From the NCBI GenBank assembly GCA_037501455.1, contig CM074855.1, forward strand, positions 30,413,001-30,477,000: 64,000 bases of DNA, in the 5' to 3' direction. Of this stretch, positions 36,242-47,336 are shown in pieces. Each line of letters begins with the position of its first letter. Position 1 is the stretch's first letter. The position numbers and the translations under genes were made by a program. Origin of the DNA: Lantana camara. Taxonomy: Eukaryota > Streptophyta > Magnoliopsida > Lamiales > Verbenaceae. Under the pieces are notes generated by a model that worked only from the letters and a program-made list of their open reading frames with translations, did no database searches and was not told the origin of the DNA.

Positions 36242-37188
36242 ATGGTTCGCCGGAACGGTGTCGGAATGGCCGGAACGGAACGGGAACGGCAGTCTCCGTT
36301 CCGCTGTTCCGATATGGAACGGAAATCAACCTGGAATGGTGCTTTTTTGCATTGGAACGCCGTTCCGTGGCGTTATAGCGGAGGAACGGAACGGAATGGC
36401 CAAAAAAGAGAAGAAAATGTCTATTGCTGCTCTGTATAATGCGGAATAAAAGGAGATGAAAATGTGTATATGCTAAAGAAATTGATGAATAATAATGCGC
36501 AAACTTCTAATCAAATATTAGTGGCAGAGAGTTTCGATTATCTATTTGGTAGAGGAATGAAGATTTAGTTTCTACTTCCTATGAAACTATTGTTGAGCAT
36601 AAGTTATACTCAACACAGATGGCCTGTTTGTAGTAATTTAATCTTACTGCTTTTTGACAGGAATTGTGCTGATCAAGTTCATATATACGCCAGGAGAGAG
36701 ACCTGTGATTATATTTGATTCTTATCCAATCAAGTTGCCGTCAGAATTTTCTTCTTTGACTTAGAGATTTTATACTGTGATTATGTTCGAAACTCCTCAG
36801 AAGAGAGAGACAATTCCGATGTTCTACCCCTCGTCATTCCACTTCTTATTAATAAATAATGTATCATTATATATCTATTTCGGCATTCCTATTGTAGTAT
36901 GTTGAACAACTTTTCTTTTGTTACACAACTATGTTTATTGTATGGTTCGGTAGTCATTATAAGAATATGTGCAATCTCTTATTTGAGTAAATATAACAAA
37001 TCTAAATATAATACTAATTGATTCTAATATAAAATTAGAAATTAAAATGAGTTTTAAAACAATTTTTTGGGATTTTATACATCTTTTTGAGAAGTGGCCG
37101 CGTTTTTGCCACGTCCGTTCCGCGTCATTCCAATGGAACTGGAACGGTGGCCTCCGTTCCGTTCCCATTGACCGTTCCGGCGAACCAT
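36242..37188. mobile_element. Non-autonomous TIR DNA transposon (947 bp)
   Basis: Perfect 18-bp terminal inverted repeats, ATGGTTCGCCGGAACGGT, lie at 36242-36259 and, inverted, at 37171-37188. They are flanked by GGTGACAACC at 36232-36241 and 37189-37198, a 10-bp duplication (8-9 bp if edge bases belong to the element). Both ends are rich in GGAACGG or CCGTTCC subterminal repeats; the middle is AT-rich with no transposase. The duplication length fits Mutator-like elements or, if shorter, hAT elements. The LINE frame resumes directly after it, which confirms the boundaries. Confidence 0.85.
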
Positions 37189-37198
37189 GGTGACAACC

Positions 37199-37780
37199 AT
37201 CTTGCAGTTGGTTTCGGTGTGTACATGAGGAAGCGGAGGGAAGCTTTACCTCTCATTGTTACTTGGAAACACCCTGTTATAGGTTGGAACAAGTTAAACA
37301 CGGATAGGTCAGTGTATTGGAACCCAGGGCCAGCAGGAATAGGAGGCATTCTCAGGGACGCCGAGGGAAAGCCGCTAGTAGCGTTCAGCTCGGGTATTGG
37401 AGTTAGCTCAAACACTTTAGCGGAGATAGAGGTTTTAGTAGAAGGCACCCGGGTGGCAATAAATTATGGCTGCTCAAACCTTTGGATCGAGGTGGATGCA
37501 AAGGTCATTCTTGCGATTGCCGGCAGGGGCAAAATGGAGACATGAAAGCACAAAATCTCTTAAGTCAATACAGAAAATATGTTGAGGTTATGAACATTCG
37601 CATCACACATATATATCGTGAAGGGAACAATGTGGCAGACCTATTAGCAAATTTGGGATCGGCAAGGCAAAATGAGTGGAGATTCCCGGAATATCCCTTA
37701 TTTTTTGAGCTTCAAGGATTATTGAGGACTAATGCTTGGGAGCTTCCTTCAATCGGACTATGCAAAAATGGTAAATAAAA
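37199..37780 (+). pseudogene. LINE RNase H domain
   Basis: Directly after the transposon the LINE continues with a type I RNase H: GWNKLNTDRSV (usual NTDGS), PAGIGGILRDAEGKPLVAFS, and AEIEVLVEGTRVAINYG with the catalytic glutamate. After a frameshift near 37530 comes ITHIYREGNNVADLLANLGS with the last aspartate, and a short tail ending in a stop at 37778. This domain removes RNA from the hybrid during copying. Confidence 0.8.
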
Positions 37781-37790
37781 GCATCAGGAT

Positions 37791-38047
37791 TATACGAGGT
37801 ATGTGGATTCGGAACAACAGGTACATTACAAAAAAGAGGTTGATATTTTGTGCTGATAATGTGTTAATCTTTGTCTCTTGTGATACGTTGACCTGTTTGT
37901 TCCTTGGAGATGATTCTAATGATAGGTGGTCGTGTGCTAGTAAGGAGTGCGTGAGCAATTAGGAAAGATGGCTTTCGAGCCTCTATATTAGTGTTATTTT
38001 CAGGATTACTCTTTTAAATATTGAGCTCCCTGTTGTAGATAAGCATG
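37791..38047. other. Unassigned 257-bp stretch
   Basis: AT-rich sequence between the LINE and the chromovirus LTR. It may be LINE 3' untranslated sequence. I see no motif, repeat or reading frame of note. Confidence 0.4.
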
Positions 38048-38439
38048 TGATACGAACAGTGATACGAACGTATCACAAGAGACTTTAGAGTAGCCTCAGA
38101 CTCATAAGAAAAGGGGGTGAGAGTGAGAAAGATAATCCGATAAAGACCGGCCCGCCGGAGAAAGTTTAAAGGAGAAGAGTGTTTGAGAGACAGATTAGGA
38201 ATTCTAAAATTATTATTACTTAAACGTAAAACAAACCTTGTCTAACAATATAAAGGAAGAGGTATCCTAAAACCCCTACGACTCTCAAAGGAAACAAATC
38301 AACGTAATACAAAGTTACATATTGAATCATATCATATCAATCTCTATCCAAACTAATGCATATCGTAAATATGGAATCATATTATTCTTATCCAATCCCT
38401 ACTCTTCTCTCTTGATATCGTGGATCTCCGTCTATATCA
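38048..38439 (-). repeat. Chromovirus LTR (~0.39 kb)
   Basis: On the minus strand it starts TGATATAGACGG at 38439, after a purine-rich AGGCAAGGGAG, and ends at a GTATCA near 38048. A second TGATACG 12 bp inside makes the lower edge uncertain (38048 or 38060). Confidence 0.6.
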
Positions 38440-39235
38440 CTCCCTTGCCTATCAAGGAGCACCTTGTCCTCAAGGTGTAATTAAAGAACAACCCCTCGAA
38501 CATTGCTTGTCGATTCCCATGAGGCATCATCAAGAGACGCATTCCACCACTTAACCAACCATTGTTCTTCGGGAAAACCATTGCTCAGCGTTGTGCGAAC
38601 TTCGTGGACCTTTACCGGCTGCGATGGAGCCTTGTCGTAGCGGAGGTCAGTCGGTAATGCAACAGGTGACATACCTGTATTTAGGTCATTCTCATCGCAT
38701 TCCAAACATCTTTACGAGATAAACGCCGGATGGAAAGATTTGGAGATGGTGCCGGCGAGAATAACTGCTGTGGTGTCGGGCTAGGAAGTAATGGTATTGA
38801 GGACGGCGCATCACATAAGATACCCCGGTTGAAGGCGAAACTAAAACTTTCTCAAAGGCCAATTGATAATCCAAAACTGATCCTGTCTCTGATCCCATCT
38901 GCTGCACCTTCACTAAAAACAAAAAATAATCCACATAATTCAACGATTTGAAACGATACATAAACTTGGGGACAAAATCATGCCAAGAATCCAATAAGTT
39001 GTTGCGGTGATGCCATCAAAACCAATCTAAGGCGGGTCCCTCTAGCATGAAACATACCGTGGCCAATCGCGAACCCTCCGGTACTCCATAGGACACGAAG
39101 TATTCGTGTGTCTGAAAGAGGCACCCTAAGGGTTCTGTGCCATCGCACTTTGGCATGTTAGTTCTCATCTTAGCCATAGGGTTCGAGATGAAAATGGTGT
39201 TGGATTCCCCGGATCGAGCCGACTCCGATGAATCG
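38440..39235 (-). pseudogene. Chromovirus gag fused to pol C-terminus by deletion
   Basis: Gag motifs KCDGTEPLG, EYFVSYGVPEGSRLATV and EGPALDWF (39160-39016) are followed by an in-frame TGA, then HRNNLLDSWHDFVPKFMYRF and SVLDYQLAFEK. Near 38705, just before the expected zinc knuckle, the sequence passes to a chromodomain-like tail, EEQWLVKWWNASLDDASWES, and a LEDKVLLDRQG end that runs into the LTR. Such tails guide integration to particular chromatin in related elements. The gene is inactive here. Confidence 0.7.
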
Positions 39236-40758
39236 TGTAACCCCCCGACTTTTTGGCCGTACACGTATGACGTATGTGTTTATTAATTGCGCAATTAAAT
39301 TATTTAATTAAGTGTTTAATTGTTTATTTTAATTATAATTATAATTAAATACTTTTCTTTAATTACATTATTTCATTAAAAATTTATTTTATTTTATGGA
39401 TATTTGAACTTTTATTTTTTTTTGAAATTATGAGTGAATGTTTTTATGGTTATGAAACGCGTGCCGTTCTTATTGGAATTCAATTCCGATTTTTGTGAAA
39501 TTTAGTATGCGTGACTTATGTGAGTTGTGATTATGTTCGTATGCTAGACGCTTGATTTCGATCTTGCTTGACTTGGTTTCGGAATTATTTTGTTTGAACG
39601 GCACCAAATTGGGGATAAAGAGCATTTAGCGCACCTTTGGTTCCGGGCGCCGTATCTTGAGCTCAGGAACTCAGATTTGAGTTTCGTCAACTCCGTTGGA
39701 CTTGTATCGATGATTCGGGTTCAACGGGACAAGCCTTATATTTTTCTAAACCCGTTTGCACCTCCGAAATCCAACTGAAACAGGCTGCGTCCGCAGAATT
39801 GCCATCCTTAGCCATTTTAATCGTAACTTGACCTATACCTAACCAAATTAACCATAGTTTGGCTCACCACTATCTGATCATCCCTCTCCCATATCATTCC
39901 ATACACCAAAAAGAGGAGAAAATTCAGCCAAGCAAAGGAAACCCTCAAATTCTCATCACTATTCATCCCTCCCAAAATTTGAGCTCATAACTTGTTCAAA
40001 CCTCAACCAATCCGGAAGGTAAGCATATATTTGTGATTATCACTCCCTTGTGGTCATTTGAAGCTATGGTTTACATATTTTCATGGATATTTGATCATGT
40101 TTTGAGGATTTGATTGAATAGTACGGGTTTTGATGGAATTCTTGATCTCTCTCATTCTTTTGAGTTTTGAGTTGGTATGAGGCTTGAATATTGATCACTC
40201 TTGCATCTTTATTACATATATGAATTAGTATTTGATTGTGGTTGAGCATTTATGGAGTTACCATTATTGAACTTAAGAGTTTTTCGAAACTTTCTTTACG
40301 AAATGTTGTTGCCTTCGTTCCTCCTTGTTGCCGGTTGGTTTGGAGTGACTTTGGGGCTGATTAGTACCTGTGTTGTGGCTATGATTTTGTGAATTGCTGT
40401 TGCATTTCTTCGTTGTGTATGCTTCTGCTGCAAAAAGGTTTGGAACAGGGAAAAACTTCGAATTGCTGCACATTTTTTGGAGCTGCAAGGGGTGACACCC
40501 GTCACCCCTAATCCTTGTGCTTTTGGTGATTCCTGTTACCAAGGAGATGAAGATCACTGCCTCCATTAACGACCATTACACATTTTAGCTTGAAGCATGG
40601 TAACCCCCGTTACCATGCATGAAGATTTGAAGGAAATCATCTGCACTCCTTAACCCCCGTTAACCTTTTTGTTTTTGTTAAGTGTAACTCCCGTTACCAA
40701 CACCTCCTTTTTTTACTTTGAACCCCGTCTGTGTTGTGTTGTTTATTTAAGTGTAAGG

Positions 40759-40803
<45 letters not shown>

Positions 40804-42579
40804 ATGTATTATGAATGCATGAGTAAATATATAATATATCTTGTGCATATGTGGACGTGTGTTTTTGTGTAGTTATGCATATCGGTGTGTATATATATAT
40901 ATTATATGTAATATGCATGCATGTTACGTACCTATATATATGTGTGTATACATATATGATATATTATATACTATATATATATATAATATTTAATTATTGA
41001 ATTATTTGAATTAGTTTTTATATAGTATGATCTTAAATAATTCAATCTCGCGTGTTTGGTTCTCGTGCTTCTTTAGTTGATTTCTATGCCTCTTATTCAT
41101 TTATTGTTGATTTATGTGCATTGTATACATGTCGGTACATGTGTTATGATTAATATATCGAGCTTATGGCCCGTTTTGATATCACTCATGAAAGTTATGA
41201 AACGTGGAATGTGAAACCTTCAAGTATTGAACGTCTTGAATGAATTACTTGGTTATATGATATCATAACATGATTCTTACTTCTTATGCATCTCATATCA
41301 TGTGTATAGCATGCCTTGTGTCATATATAGTCATTTTGAGTTTCACACTAACTTCTTTTACACAGATTTGGGTTTGGTCGGAGACAAGGGCGATCGTTGG
41401 GACACTTGTGCTTCTCTTTTTCTCTTATAAGGTTGGTTTCTCTTCTAAAAGCTATGACGACCCGATATATCCCTTATATGAAATGTTTTGAGCCAAATAG
41501 GTATATTTGTATATCGAGTCTTTTTAGAGTAAATGATTTCAAACGTTAGCCATTCTTTTAAGAACTCCTACCTTATGTTTTGGCGAGAACATGATTATGA
41601 AAGCACGGGCCCAGGGACTTAGTACATGTGACTATCCGGGGAGGCAAGGGCCGACGGTGATCCCATGTACTAGTTCCAACCAAACTACGGTGATACCGGA
41701 CCTCGTTAGGAGATTAGCGGGGAATGGGAGTTGAGTGCCGTTGGGGGATTCATGTACCCCCATTGGCCTATGTACGGACCAGTGGCTGGGTCTTGCAAGC
41801 CCATCCACCACCCGGAGAAAAAAGGTGTATATGTGTGATTATCATCATGACTATGAATGTACACGAAAGATATATGTATGATAATGAACAAGTTAGGTAA
41901 TGGATACACAAGGTGTTGGTTGGAGATTATGCACGCCCCCTCGCCGGGCCTTGAACCTTCTTATGAGTGAACGAATGAATGAATATGATAGTTGTAATCC
42001 CATAGATGTTCTTCTAGTTTTTACCCACTTGGGAAATTTTGTAAAAACTTCATACGGGATTATGGCTTGCATTTATGTGTTTAAATTCCGCAATATTAAA
42101 ATTTATGCCCTGTTTTATACCCACCAATCTTTTATAGACCGAACCCAGATTGTTTTCAGTTGTGTTGTGCAGGTCTCAGTAGTGCTAGGCGGGAATACAA
42201 GTCGTCTAGGTCTTGCATTAGTGTTTAGCACTTCCTTTCAGTTTCACATACACTCATGCTATTATTTTTATATATGAATATGTATTTAGAGCGTATATGA
42301 TTTTGTTAGGCCGCGTGGGCCGTGGAATACTTGTATATCTATTTTGGAACTTGGTGGCTCATTGTATATGATATATGTTGGTTTTGCTTCCGCATTTCGT
42401 TATTACTCTGATTTTAGTTTATCTTATTCTTGATTGGTTAAGGGTTAGCTCCCGCCTAGCGTAGTGTGTGTTTGTGTGTCCCCGTTGGCCTTGATTTGGC
42501 ACGTGTATAGACTTTCTATTTCATATACAGGTCGGGTCTCGGTGCGGGGGGATGTGGTGCCTCGTGCTCGGGTGTTACA
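39236..42579 (+). repeat. Tekay-like LTR 1 (3344 bp)
   Basis: It begins TGTAACCCCCCGAC and ends CGGGTGTTACA. It contains a (TA)n tract near 40760-40800 and a CG-rich stretch at ~41600-41820. It is shorter than LTR 2 mainly because LTR 2 has an expanded microsatellite region. Confidence 0.9.
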
Positions 42580-42587
42580 TCCTTAAG

Positions 42588-42600
42588 TGGTATCAGAGCC
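42588..42600 (+). promoter_or_regulatory. Primer binding site, gypsy unit 1
   Basis: TGGTATCAGAGCC lies eight bases after the LTR end (TCCTTAAG spacer). Confidence 0.9.
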
Positions 42601-42793
42601 TAGGGTTGCAAAACCTGGGCTCTCGTGTCCTGTCGAGTCAGTTTAAGTCGTACGACATTAGGAACAACTTGTCAACGTATTGCATATGCATTCTTTATGT
42701 GCTTATGTGCTCTAAATTTCAATTTTTGTTTGAATTATTTGCATTCTCATGCATGGACTAAAATAACATGCATTTCAGTGTTTCTTTGATAGG

Positions 42794-45700
42794 ATGCCTC
42801 CAAGAAGAGACAGGCATAGGTCTCCGGATCGACGTCGTCATCGTAACCGATATCCGTCACCACAACAACCACAGTCGCCTCCAATGGATATGGGGAACTT
42901 TATGGATGCTGTTTTTAACTATGTTGAGCATCGGAGAGCGCTCAAGCTCCCCCACCACAACAAGCTGAGCAATAACCGGCACCTCCACCAAACATTAGGG
43001 ATTCTCATGGGGTATTTTTGAGCTACAATCCCCCTCGTTTTTCGGCTTCTATTGATGACGCTGTGTCGGAGGGTTGGTTGACTAGATTAGAGAGGATTTA
43101 TGGAGTTTGACAGTTTACTACACAGGAGAAGGCTCAATTCACTATTTTTCAGTTAGATGGTGAGGCATATGATTGGTGGGAACCAACGAGAGAGAGACTT
43201 GAGGTTGATGGGGAGGAAGTGACGTAGGAAGTGTTCAATAGGAAATTTCAAGAATGTTTTATCCCGGAAGTGGTAAGGGAAAGAAAAGAACAGGAATTCG
43301 TGGATCTGAAGCAGGGCACTCGCTCGGTGGCCCAATATCTTGTAGCTTTTAATAGGCTTGGAAAGTATGCTCCTCAAATTACTCGGGATGAGAAGAGGAA
43401 AGCGAGGAAGTTTATCGCGGGCTTAAGGCAGGACTTAAGGCACGGTCACGCCGGTTATAACTTCGAGTCCTTTGCCGACACTGTACAGAGGGCTTTGGTG
43501 CAAGAGAAGGAATACAAGAAGAAGGATCCGATCTTTAGGGCACCGATGGGACAAGGCTCCGGATCAAGTTTGGGAAAGAGGCCCATGATTCAAGCTACTC
43601 CCCTACCCAAGGGTCCTTTCAAGAAACCCCGAAATACAGGGCAAGCCTCACAAGCTCCAAAAGCTCTACCAGTGGCACCGATATCTACAAGATCATGCCA
43701 TGATATACATCCATGTGCCCATTGTGGATGACCGACCCACACTTATAACAACTGCCGAAGAAGGTTGGGTTTGTGCCTCATTTGTGGAAAAGGTGATCAC
43801 ATGGCGGATGCTTGTCCTGACAAGGCTCTAGGGTTTCAAAGAGGAGTTCCAAGGCCTATGATCCGAGCACGTGCTTATGCCCTTGAGGGCGAGGTGCAGG
43901 ATGCAGAGGTTGATCCGACCGTCGTGGTTGAAGGTACCGTATGCATTCATACCACGAAAATTCATGCACTTTTCGATCCGGGTGCCACGCATTCCTTTAT
44001 TTTGTATGATCTAGCTGCTACCTTGTGCTTACTTGTTGCCTGTTTAAATTCTTGTTATTTGGTGAGTTCTCCTCTCGGGGGAAGTTTGCAGACAGATCAA
44101 GTGGTTCGGAATTGTTCAGTGAGTTTGGAAGGGAAAGATTATCCGACAGATTTTATTGTTATGCCTATGAAGAAGTATGGGGTTATTCTGAGTATGGATT
44201 GGCTATTCAGGCATCGGGCTACGGTTGATTGTTTTGCGAAGAAGATTAAATTGGGTGAAGAATTGATTATGACTGTACCTCTTTTGTCCTATACGGAAGC
44301 TCATAAGTTGGTTAGAGAAGGGCCTACGGGATTTATTGCTTATCTTCTTAACAAGCCAAAAGATCAAGCAAAGTTTGAGGATACCGTAGTGTAAAGGAAT
44401 TTCCCGATATGTTTCCGGAAAATTTGGGTTCGTTGCCACCGGATCGAGAGATTAAATTTGTGATAGACTTATATCCGGGATCCGAGCCGTATTCTAAGAC
44501 CCCTTATACGATGGCACCAGCCGAATCGAAAGAATTAAAGATTCAACTTGAAGAGTTGTTTAAGACAAGGTATATTCGGCCAAGTTCTTCATCTTGGGGT
44601 GCACCGGTTCTTTTTGTCAAGAAGAAGGACGGAACATTGAGAATGTGTATAGATTATCGAGAGCTGAATCAGAAGACGATAAAGAACAAGTATCCTTTGC
44701 CCCACATTGAGGATTTATTCGATTTGTTGCAAGGTTCAGGGGGTGTATTCAAAGTTGGACCTGAGACAAGGATACTACCAATTGAAAATCCAGGAAGAGG
44801 ATATTCCTAAGATGGGATTCAACACCCGGTATGGGCATTATGAATTTGTAGTGATGCCTTTCGGATTAACTAATGCTCCGGCTGCTTTTATGGATATAAT
44901 GCATCGGATTTTTTGGCCCTATCTCGACAAGTTTGTGGTTATATTTATTGAAGATATTCTTGTTTATTCGAGGACCCCGGAAGATCATGTTTGACATCTC
45001 AGAATTGTGTTGGACACTTTAAGAGAACACAGGTTATATGCTAAGTTTAGCAAATGTGAATTTTTTATTGACCGGGTAGCTTTTCTAGGCCACATTGTCT
45101 CGAGTAGAAGTCTGGAAGTAGATCCTTCAAAGATTAAGACAGTTACTCAGTGGCAAAGTCCGAAGAATGCCTCAGAGGTAAGAAGTTTCATTGGTTTGGC
45201 AGGCTACCATGGGATATTCGTGCAGGATTTTTCAAAGATTGCTGCCCCCTTGACCCGATTGACTAAGAAAAAGGCTAAATATGAGTGGGATGAGGCGTGT
45301 GAGGCTAGCTTTCAGCTCTTGAAGGAGAAGTTGACAACTGCACTTGTGTTAGCACTTCTCGAAGGTATAGAAGGATATACGGTTTATACAGACGCCTCAA
45401 AGGAGGGTTTGGGATGTGTTTTAATGCAAAATGGAAAAGTAATTGCCTACGCCTCGAGAAAGTTGAAAGAGCATGAACAGAATTACCCACTCATGATCTC
45501 GAATTAGCAGCGGTGATATTTGCTTTGGGTAAGTGGAGACATTACCTCTATGGAATTTCCTTCGAGATCTTTTCTGACCACAAGAGTCTTCAATATTTAT
45601 TCTCTCAGAAGGAATTGAACAAGGGACAACGACGTTGGATGGAAATTCTGGCGGATTATGAGTGTACAATCTGATACCATCCTGGCAAAGCTAACGTGGT

Positions 45701-47303
45701 CGCGGATGCGCTTAGTAGGAAGGCTAGTGTGTCTAATGTGAAAGTGGAAATTAGAGATGAGTATGAGTCGTTCAAGTTGAGAGCTAGTATTCGGAATATT
45801 TCGGTTCAGCCAAATCTTCAGCAGAGATTGTTTGATGCTCAAAAGATTGATCCCGAGGTTCAGAAATTAGCAGAGAAAGCTCGAGCAGATCCAGAGTGTC
45901 CATTTGGGTTTGATGACATAGGACTTCTAAGGTTTAAAAACAGTATTGTTGTGCCTGGAGAATTGAAACGGGTCATTCTTAAAGAGGCTCATCGGTCAGG
46001 GTATTCGATACATCCCAGAGGGGAAAAAATGTACAAGGATTTAAAATAGTTGTATTGGTGGAATGGTTTACAACGGGATGTGATCAATTTCGTGAAACAT
46101 TGTATGACTTGTCAAGTGGTGAAGGCGGAACATCAAAAGCTATCGGGGCTACTTCAACCATTACCGATCCCATAATAGAAATAGCAACAGATTGCTATAG
46201 AGTTCGTTTCGGGTTTACCAAGGGTGAAAGGAGGACTTGATGGAATTTGGGTAATTGTGGACCGTTTGACGAAATCGGCTCATTTTCTTACCATCAGGAT
46301 GCCCGACAAAATGAGTAAACTAACCAAGAAGTATTTTGATGAGATTGTTAGACTTCATGGGGTATCAGTTAGTATCGTGTCTGATTGGGATCCAAGGTTT
46401 ACCTCAAGGTTGTGGCAAGAGCTTCAGAAGAATTTGGGATCAAAGCTACAATTTAGCTATGCTTTCCATCCTCAAACAGACGGGCAATCCGGGAGATTAA
46501 TTAAGTACTTGGAGGATATGTTGAGGGCGTGTGCATTGGATTTTCAGAGCTCGTGGAACGAGCAATTGCCGTTAATCGAGTTTGCTTATAATAATAGCTA
46601 TCAAGCCTCGATAGAGATGACACCTTATAAAGCTCTCTACGGACGAAAGTGTAGGTCTCCGTTGTTCTTTAATTTGGAAGAAAGGAATTGGACCAAACAA
46701 GAAGGTGTGAAAAGAGGGGAAAAGAAGGAAAAACCCTCCAAGGCTGTGCAAGAAGCAATAGATAAGGTCCAAATAATTAGACAACGGATGAAGGCAGCTC
46801 AAGATAGACAAAAGAGTTATGTAGATCGACAAAAGAGTTATGCCGACTATTGAAGAAAAAATCTTGAGTTTGAAGTGGGAAATAGAGTCTTCTTAAAGGC
46901 TTCTCCACGAAAAGGATTTTCAAGGATTGGTCGAGGAGGAAAATTAAACCCTCCGTATTTGGGACCATATGAGATTTTGGAGAAGAGCGGGGATACAGCC
47001 TACCGTTTGGATTTACCTCCAAATTTGATCGGAATTCTCAATGTATTTCATGTATCGGAACTCCGGAAATATTACCGAGATGAATCTGAGGTTATGCCGG
47101 TTGAGGAAGTGGAACTAGTGCCTAATCTCACATTCATTCAGAAGCCGATTAAGATCTTAGACCGGAAGTTTCAAGAACTCAGAAATCGGCGTATCCCACA
47201 AGTCAAGATCTTATGGAGAAGTGACAAAACGGAAGAGGCTACGTGGGAAAGTGAGGAAAAGATGAAGGAGTTTCACCCCGAGTCATTTCCGGGCGAGCAG
47301 TGA
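42794..47303 (+). pseudogene. Gypsy gag-pol polyprotein, unit 1, broken
   Basis: Gag begins MPPRRDRHRSPDR at 42794 but soon shifts frame. Its core (AQYLVAFNRLGKYAPQI) and knuckle follow at 43231-43850, with a stop at 43729-43731. Protease has LFDPGATHSF (usual DSGATHSF). A one-base loss near 44391 shifts reverse transcriptase, which shows [29 protein letters not shown] and FIEDILVYS in place of the catalytic FIDD. A further stop at 44992 and one-base indels near 44740 and 45486 follow. RNase H has [11 protein letters not shown]. The integrase zinc region (HRSGYSIHPRGEK, HCMTC) has a stop after KDLK; the core has SDWDPRF, but the expected catalytic glutamate is glycine (DGQSGRLIKYLED). A 21-bp duplication sits at 46807-46848. 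The chromodomain-like end KILWRSDKTEEATWESEEKM closes it. Cannot encode a working enzyme. Confidence 0.9.
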
Positions 47304-47323
47304 ATCCGAGGATGGATTCTTTT

Positions 47324-47335
47324 AAGGGGAAGAGG
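47324..47335 (+). promoter_or_regulatory. Polypurine tract, gypsy unit 1
   Basis: AAGGGGAAGAGG lies one base before the LTR 2 start TGTAACCCC at 47337. Confidence 0.85.
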
Positions 47336-47336
47336 T

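Larger units (their letters stand above)
33518..37790 (+). mobile_element. Plant L1-type LINE fragment (ORF2), interrupted
   Basis: The coding order is reverse transcriptase, zinc-binding region, then RNase H, as in plant L1-clade LINEs. The endonuclease and ORF1 are absent, and the 33517/33518 junction with copia sequence lies inside ORF2. No poly(A) tail or clear 3' end is visible; 37790 is an estimate. A 947-bp DNA transposon splits it at 36242-37188. Confidence 0.8.
38048..39235 (-). mobile_element. Chromovirus (Ty3/gypsy) remnant, minus strand
   Basis: On the minus strand: gag (39235 down to ~38710), an abrupt join to the C-terminal end of pol, then an LTR. The whole of protease, reverse transcriptase and most of integrase is deleted. 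The upstream end is cut by the Tekay-like LTR inserted at 39236. The gag style and a pol end that reads into the LTR resemble short-LTR chromoviruses such as Reina, but the clade is not certain. Confidence 0.7.

Noticed and set aside
36131..36449. Frames crossing the left end of the DNA transposon
   Set aside because: They join LINE sequence to transposon sequence by chance and lack any domain.
37087..37545. Host RNase H-like gene
   Set aside because: It continues the LINE ORF2 across the DNA transposon insertion, and its first ~37 codons are transposon sequence.
43765..44394. Cellular aspartic protease or other host gene
   Set aside because: The LFDPGATHSF motif, the upstream CX2C knuckle and the downstream reverse transcriptase place it in gypsy gag-pol.
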